A program made the position numbers and the translations under genes. The notes under the pieces are model-generated. The model was given only the letters and a program-made list of their open reading frames with translations, was not told where the DNA came from and did not search any database. Below, one piece after another: positions 59,841-64,000 of a stretch of 64,000 nt of DNA (within the stretch, counting starts at the first letter, position 1; each line of letters opens with the position of its first letter). The DNA is taken from assembly GCA_016592635.1 (NCBI GenBank), contig AP023240.1:3761630-3825629 (forward strand), read 5' to 3'. The stretch comes from Methyloprofundus sp. (lineage in GTDB: Bacteria; Pseudomonadota; Gammaproteobacteria; Methylococcales; Methylomonadaceae).

Positions 59841-60928
59841 TACTCATCACCCCCTAAACCAAGAAAATTCGCTTTTAATGCTACCGCGCCACGAATTGCA
59901 ATTTCACTATTCTCAGGCAAATCCCCTGTAATAATAGTACCGTGCTCTTCTCGACCAATCACCAGAATGTGTTTAGCTACAAACCCTGTTGCGGTACGCA
60001 CAAACAAAAAGTTTTCGCCAGCATATTGAGCTAATGCGGTATTAGGCACTTTAAACATGGTTTTAGCACTACTTTGCCTGATTTTGGCACTCACCGTTTG
60101 TCCTGGTCGAATTGCCTCTATCCCTGTTTCAACTTCTGCCCTCGCTAAAATAGTTTGATTTTCCTCATCAACACTTTTACCTATTAAAAAGATCTTTGCA
60201 CTCACACCCAAATCTGTAATGAGGACTTTATCGCCAATACTGATATGCTGAATACGTTGTTGCGGAATACTAATATCTAGCCAAAGTTTATTTAGATTAG
60301 CAACTCGAAACAAGGGAGCCAAAGCATCGACCCGCTCACCTGTCGTGACCAAACGCGCCAAAACCACACCAGTAATAGGGGCAACAATTTTCAGTTGGCT
60401 GCTCAACTTATGACTTTTTTCTAATGCCTTGATATCGATAGTTGAAAACCCCGAAATTTCTAATAACTGTCGGGTTTCATGCATATGTGACTGAAAAACT
60501 TGATAGTTACTATTGGTTTGTAACCAGCGCCTATCCGCAATAATGCCTTCATCAAATAATTTCTTATCTCGGTCATAGTCTGCTTGTGCCAAGCGCAAAT
60601 CATTAATAGATTTCAAGTGATGCAACTGTAACGCTAATAGCTCGGGGCTATTGAGGTAAGCCAGTAGCTGCCCTTGCTTTACCTCATCTCCAATCTCAAC
60701 ATTTATCTGGTTAATCAAGCCTAAGTGCGAAGTGCTCACCATGTATTCATTTGCAGGTGGAATAATCACTTTTGCAGGTGCGGTAAACAATGGCGCCGAC
60801 TTAATAGGCGTTAGCTTGCCCAGCTTTATCCCTAAATTATAAAGCTGCATGGTACTTAACTTAATTTGCTCATCTGCCAATAAAACACTACTGTTAAACA
60901 AAATAGCTATCATTAATAATGCTTTCAT
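59840..60928 (-). CDS. czcB: RND efflux periplasmic adaptor (membrane-fusion protein)
   Basis: This 362-residue adaptor links the RND pump to the outer-membrane channel. A signal peptide (residues 1-18) is followed by the barrel-sandwich lipoyl-like half (EIGDEVKQGQLLAYLNSPELL), a coiled-coil hairpin (about 100-165), the second half (VAPITGVVLARLVTTGERVDALAPLFRVANL) and beta-barrel segments. No metal-binding His-rich tail is present, unlike CzcB of Cupriavidus. It overlaps czcC by 4 bases (ATGA) and czcA by 1. Confidence 0.92.
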   Translation of the reverse strand: MKALLMIAILFNSSVLLADEQIKLSTMQLYNLGIKLGKLTPIKSAPLFTAPAKVIIPPANEYMVSTSHLGLINQINVEIGDEVKQGQLLAYLNSPELLALQLHHLKSINDLRLAQADYDRDKKLFDEGIIADRRWLQTNSNYQVFQSHMHETRQLLEISGFSTIDIKALEKSHKLSSQLKIVAPITGVVLARLVTTGERVDALAPLFRVANLNKLWLDISIPQQRIQHISIGDKVLITDLGVSAKIFLIGKSVDEENQTILARAEVETGIEAIRPGQTVSAKIRQSSAKTMFKVPNTALAQYAGENFLFVRTATGFVAKHILVIGREEHGTIITGDLPENSEIAIRGAVALKANFLGLGGDE

Positions 60929-62178
60929 GGCATAACTCCTACAGCTTGGTTGTACAAAGCAATATCGCGCTGTAACTTAATAGCACTTTCTTCGGCATTT
61001 TTTATCGCTTGCAGCGAGCGTTTCTGAATTCTTAAAAAATCCATTAAGTTAATCTCGCCCGCCTCAAAACTCAAATTAGCCATCTGCAAATGCTCATATG
61101 CATTTGCTTGCATTTGTTGCGAATTTGCTAATATTGCCCGCTCAACTTCTAATGCATGCTCTGCTTCATGCACTTGCTTTAATAACCCACGATATAAGTG
61201 TGCTTTCTTCACTTGTGCAGCGACATATGCTTTATTACTTGTCGCAATTGCAGGTGCATTATAAGCGCGGCCACCAAAAGGAATAGAGACCGCAAAAGTA
61301 ATACTATTCACTGAACTTTCTGACCGAGAAGGCCTTTCGGTAACGCCTCCCATACCTATCGTAGTCTGTCCCGAGCCTTTTGCTTTTATCCATTCCATCT
61401 TGGCTTTTTTTGCTGCAATAGTCGCATCAATGGCCATCAATCCAGGGTGGCTAGCAGCCAATTCAACTGTACTTTGTTTTTCGTTAATTTCTGCAGGCAT
61501 TTTAGTATCTTGTGTTAAAAAGTGAAAACGTTTGCGCGCATGCATCAACTTTGCCTCTGCCTGCATTAACGCCGTCTTGTTCTGTAAAAGCTCACTTTGT
61601 GCTAATAAAAAATCAGTTTTCGGCAAGTCACCAAGCTCTACTCGCCGACCCACTGTCTTAGTCAGCTGCTTAGTTAAGTGATATGTTTTTTTTGCCATAT
61701 GATAACGCCACTCTTCAAGCTTAAGTTCCCATAAAACTTTACGCACCAAACCAGCTACTTTTAGTTTAATAGCTTGTTCTTGATGGCTAATACTCTGTTG
61801 TGTTTGATCTGCCAATTGCAACCCGGCTTCACGCTGTCCCCAGTTCCAAACAGGCACCGTAACACCCACATCGACTTCATATGCCCCCGTGGCAGAACCA
61901 GCAAAATCATCTTTATAATAAATAGATGCCGTTGAGGCTCCTGCAAACCAACGGCTGCCACGCTCTTGCAAAGCATCACCTTCTTGATGCATTGCTGCTA
62001 TCAATTGATGATCAGGGTATTTTGCTAACGTTTGCTTAACTAAATCAGCCAGGCTCAATTGAGGATCTACATTAATGACATCGACATGACCAACAAGATG
62101 TTCTTGCTCGGCTCGAGCCATAGGAAAAGCAATCATCCCGATAAAAAGAAATAACAGGACAAAGAGTTTTACGGACAT
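60925..62178 (-). CDS. czcC: TolC-family outer-membrane efflux protein
   Basis: This 417-residue outer-membrane channel component has a signal peptide (residues 1-23). Two TolC repeats are visible: the first with LADLVKQTLAKYPDHQLIAA and the second with MAIDATIAAKKAKMEWIKAKG. The C-terminal FEAGEINLMDFLRIQKRSLQ is typical of CzcC/CusC-like proteins. First structural gene of the czcCBA operon, with overlapping stop and start to czcB. The leader protein gene is 192 bases upstream. Confidence 0.91.
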   Translation of the reverse strand: MSVKLFVLLFLFIGMIAFPMARAEQEHLVGHVDVINVDPQLSLADLVKQTLAKYPDHQLIAAMHQEGDALQERGSRWFAGASTASIYYKDDFAGSATGAYEVDVGVTVPVWNWGQREAGLQLADQTQQSISHQEQAIKLKVAGLVRKVLWELKLEEWRYHMAKKTYHLTKQLTKTVGRRVELGDLPKTDFLLAQSELLQNKTALMQAEAKLMHARKRFHFLTQDTKMPAEINEKQSTVELAASHPGLMAIDATIAAKKAKMEWIKAKGSGQTTIGMGGVTERPSRSESSVNSITFAVSIPFGGRAYNAPAIATSNKAYVAAQVKKAHLYRGLLKQVHEAEHALEVERAILANSQQMQANAYEHLQMANLSFEAGEINLMDFLRIQKRSLQAIKNAEESAIKLQRDIALYNQAVGVMP

Positions 62179-62370
62179 TTTTGTTCCTAAAAGAAAGTAA
62201 ATAAGGTGTATTTAAGAAAAATCACCAATAAGCTCAAAAAGATAATAAGTAATTCGGCATAATAATCAAATCACGACTTATTAAGAAAAATATTGCGGGT
62301 GCAATAGCATGACTTGCAAAGTATATCTTTAACGCAAAAATAACCTTAGAAAAAAGGTTTAAAGAGAGGT

Positions 62371-62745
62371 TTAAAAGAAGGGAGGTGCTCGCGGCGCGGC
62401 AATCGGGTCTATTAAGGCGGGTTTAAGAAATCCGCTATGTGGAGAAAAGGCAATATATTTGTCAATACTGGGGGTCTGTAGGCAGGCAATGTTCAAGCTT
62501 TGCCATGCTTGCTCCATATCCAACACATTTGGTTGCTCTATGTCAGTATGCAGGTTATTCTGCACACCACTGCAACCAATAATATCAGGCGATACAACAA
62601 TAGGTGCAGTATCAATATCAAGCTGATACATATGAATATGAACTTCCGAAACATCCCCTGTCGATTGCGCATGCACATGTACCAAGGGCGAAAAGCCTTG
62701 TAACAGCAATAGCAACATTATAATAAAGCGTCGGACAAATATCAT
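62371..62745 (-). CDS. small secreted protein ahead of the czc operon
   Basis: This 124-residue protein has a signal peptide (residues 1-26, cleavage after HVHA). The mature part contains HVHA near the cleavage site and HIHM, two Cys (ACLQ, GCSG) and ends PRAPPFF. Small proteins with this ending often precede CzcCBA/CusCBA operons and are suspected to bind metal; I cannot assign a family name. A near-consensus promoter is so close to the ATG that the mRNA may be leaderless. It would be the first gene of the operon, separated by 192 bases from czcC. Confidence 0.75.
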   Translation of the reverse strand: MIFVRRFIIMLLLLLQGFSPLVHVHAQSTGDVSEVHIHMYQLDIDTAPIVVSPDIIGCSGVQNNLHTDIEQPNVLDMEQAWQSLNIACLQTPSIDKYIAFSPHSGFLKPALIDPIAAPRAPPFF

Positions 62746-62751
62746 CAGCCA

Positions 62752-62780
62752 ATGATAGGCTAAATAAACTGAATATTCAA
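62752..62780 (-). promoter_or_regulatory. sigma70-type promoter of the czc unit
   Basis: On the minus strand TTGAAT and TATCAT are separated by 17 bases. The expected transcription start, 7 bases after the -10, is base 62745, which is the A of the start ATG. Confidence 0.6.
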
Positions 62781-62818
62781 TACTATCCGTTCAGCATCGC
62801 AGTATCTTAGTTTGAAAC

Positions 62819-63571
62819 CTACTTCGTTTGGTAGTTCTTATAATTAATGGAAATTTTTAAGCCTGCAAACCGTCCAGCCATCCGTGTCATTTCCTCAGTA
62901 CTTTTAGCAAAGCTTAATTTGACCACACTTAAAGCGCGATCTTCATAGCCTTTTTTAATATCGTAAGCTTCCAGTTTAAAATGATAGACATAAACTTCTT
63001 GCTCAATAGTCTCTTCGATAAATAAAGGTTCGCCTAGCTGAGCCAATACTGCTAATTTTAAAGGTAAGTCTGCACTAATTTTGCTTATTTTATCGGTATC
63101 GACTTTTAGTCGCCTATTTGCTTTATCAATTTTACCGCTACCTAGGGAGCGAAATGACAGCTCCAAAAATTCAGGCGGGGCAATTTTCAAAAATAGTTCA
63201 GAAAAAGAAACGCTCGTTACCTTGTTGTCTGCATTAATATCTAGTTGGCAATAAAATGTGGTTTCAGGTAATAGAATATTTCCTGCTTGATCAACTTTGC
63301 GAAATATATATTGCCACTTCTGCCCTGTCTGCGTATCTATTTCTTTACTTGGGCGCAACTTTGCCAGTGTTATTATGTCATCACCCAATAAGATAGGCTG
63401 CTTAAACCGTACCGAAAAGTCCTCAGTAATACTAATCGAAAAGTTGTCATCAAACTCACCCATTTGCAAATACGTTTGATAAGCGCGCCACCAGTAAAAG
63501 CAACCTGTTAGTGATATCATTAAACTACCGATAATTAATAGGCGTACTAAGCTATTCATCCTATTTTTCAT
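62819..63571 (-). CDS. lipoprotein of unknown function
   Basis: This 250-residue protein has an N-terminal signal ending in a lipobox (SLTGC, Cys at about residue 24), so it is probably a lipoprotein. The mature part has beta-rich, Lys/Asp-containing sequence (EFDDNFSISITEDFSVRFKQPILLGDD) and a long polar C-terminus. No enzyme motif is visible. The start is uncertain: ATG at 63571 and ATG at 63559 both give good signals, and no strong ribosome binding site decides. It begins 19 bases after the stop of aroE and may be cotranscribed with it. The czc leader gene lies downstream. Confidence 0.65.
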   Translation of the reverse strand: MKNRMNSLVRLLIIGSLMISLTGCFYWWRAYQTYLQMGEFDDNFSISITEDFSVRFKQPILLGDDIITLAKLRPSKEIDTQTGQKWQYIFRKVDQAGNILLPETTFYCQLDINADNKVTSVSFSELFLKIAPPEFLELSFRSLGSGKIDKANRRLKVDTDKISKISADLPLKLAVLAQLGEPLFIEETIEQEVYVYHFKLEAYDIKKGYEDRALSVVKLSFAKSTEEMTRMAGRFAGLKISINYKNYQTK

Positions 63572-63590
63572 GTAATATGTGCACAAATGA

Positions 63591-64000
63591 CTAGCGTTCG
63601 GCTTCCAACGCCTGAATGACTACGGCTGTATCAGGTCGAACTCCCCGCCAAAGATAAAAGGCTTCTGCTGCTTGCTCTACCAACATCCCTAAGCCATCCA
63701 AACTATGTACTGCATTATGCTCTCGCCCCCAACGTACAAATGCGGTAGCTTCATTCGCGTAAGCAAGGTCATAACAACTGCCCTGCTCAGCCAAAATACC
63801 ATCCGCTAATGGCGGCAACTCACCCGTTAAGCTAGCTGATGTTGCATTTAAAATTAGATCAAAGCTTTGTCCTACCAAATCAGGATAACCACAGCCAGTT
63901 ATTGATCCTTTATGATTAAATTCATTAGCAATTGTTACTGCTTTTGCCTCGGTACGATTAGCAACAGTAATAGAAGCTGGCATTTGCTCTTGAATCGGCA
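63591..64000 (-). CDS. aroE: shikimate dehydrogenase (N-terminus outside window)
   Basis: It reduces 3-dehydroshikimate to shikimate with NADPH in aromatic amino acid synthesis. Only about the last 135 residues are present. They carry the NADP-binding VANRTEAKA (Asn-Arg-Thr of AroE), DLILNATSASLTGELPPL (substrate and NADP loop) and the C-terminal DGLGMLVEQAAEAFYLWRGVRPDT, which is the AroE signature. The first half lies beyond base 64000. Confidence 0.93.
   Translation of the reverse strand, partial: PIQEQMPASITVANRTEAKAVTIANEFNHKGSITGCGYPDLVGQSFDLILNATSASLTGELPPLADGILAEQGSCYDLAYANEATAFVRWGREHNAVHSLDGLGMLVEQAAEAFYLWRGVRPDTAVVIQALEAER

Noticed and set aside
1..64000. tRNA, rRNA, CRISPR array, insertion sequence or prophage
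   Set aside because: No cloverleaf, rRNA, regularly spaced repeats, transposase or phage genes were seen in a read of all spacers; a tRNAscan or HMM search would be decisive.

Overview
This window reads as a stretch of a moderately AT-rich gammaproteobacterial chromosome made of housekeeping blocks separated by AT-rich spacers with many repeats. The gene order gpmI-envC-ctpA-yibQ, the series yibN-like rhodanese / secB / gpsA, the block rpmH-rnpA-yidD-yidC-mnmE, and the pair tonB-like / gshB are typical of Gammaproteobacteria. Two PEP-CTERM proteins, an oxidative pentose phosphate pair (zwf, gnd), hydrogenase maturation genes and heavy-metal RND pumps would suit an environmental, exopolysaccharide-producing lineage such as the Methylococcales methanotrophs. 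That placement is inference; no methane oxidation gene lies in the window.

Layout. 1-3.3 kb: zwf (cut by the window edge), a Uma2-type nuclease and gnd. 3.7-6.9 kb: an sfp-type phosphopantetheinyl transferase translationally coupled to a gamma-glutamyltransferase, divergent from a HAD phosphatase whose start codon overlaps that of ggt. 7-13.5 kb: a membrane-anchored binding-protein-like gene, then yibQ, ctpA, envC and gpmI on the minus strand. 13.9-20.6 kb: an ArsR regulator, rhodanese, secB, gpsA, rpmH, rnpA, yidD, yidC and mnmE. 20.9-25.5 kb: two divergent PEP-CTERM paralogues and a TPR protein. 25.7-30.9 kb: hypB-hypA, a cold-shock gene, an RRM protein, a repeat protein, an M41-like peptidase, a glycosyltransferase and an arsenate reductase. 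31-39.3 kb: tonB-like, gshB, rpmB-rpmG, a cyclic-nucleotide/rhodanese protein, a moaB series and pepN. 39.4-45.8 kb: a GST, tpm, an orphan CusA and an SLC13 permease. 46-56.3 kb: a small sigma54-driven protein, a DUF188 protein, a LonB-like protease, an L,D-transpeptidase, a MepK-like peptidase and a large c-di-GMP protein. 56.5-64 kb: a CzcCBA-type efflux operon with DUF3240 and a small leader protein, a lipoprotein and the end of aroE.

The most interesting signal is regulatory. Both PEP-CTERM genes have clear -24/-12 (sigma54) promoters. The 1.1-kb space between them holds five copies of a roughly 20-bp motif (AGTGTCA, then a T-rich stretch, then TACA). Copies are oriented with the gene they precede, and the nearest copy is 63-64 bp upstream of each promoter. 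A third sigma54 promoter, with a perfect 16-bp inverted repeat 53 bp upstream, drives an unrecognised 88-residue exported membrane protein at 46.3 kb. Other notable items are a 142-bp structured repeat in two full-length copies, a nested inverted-repeat element at 25.5 kb, a candidate minus-strand small RNA or attenuator ahead of the M41-like peptidase, and several long perfect palindromes.
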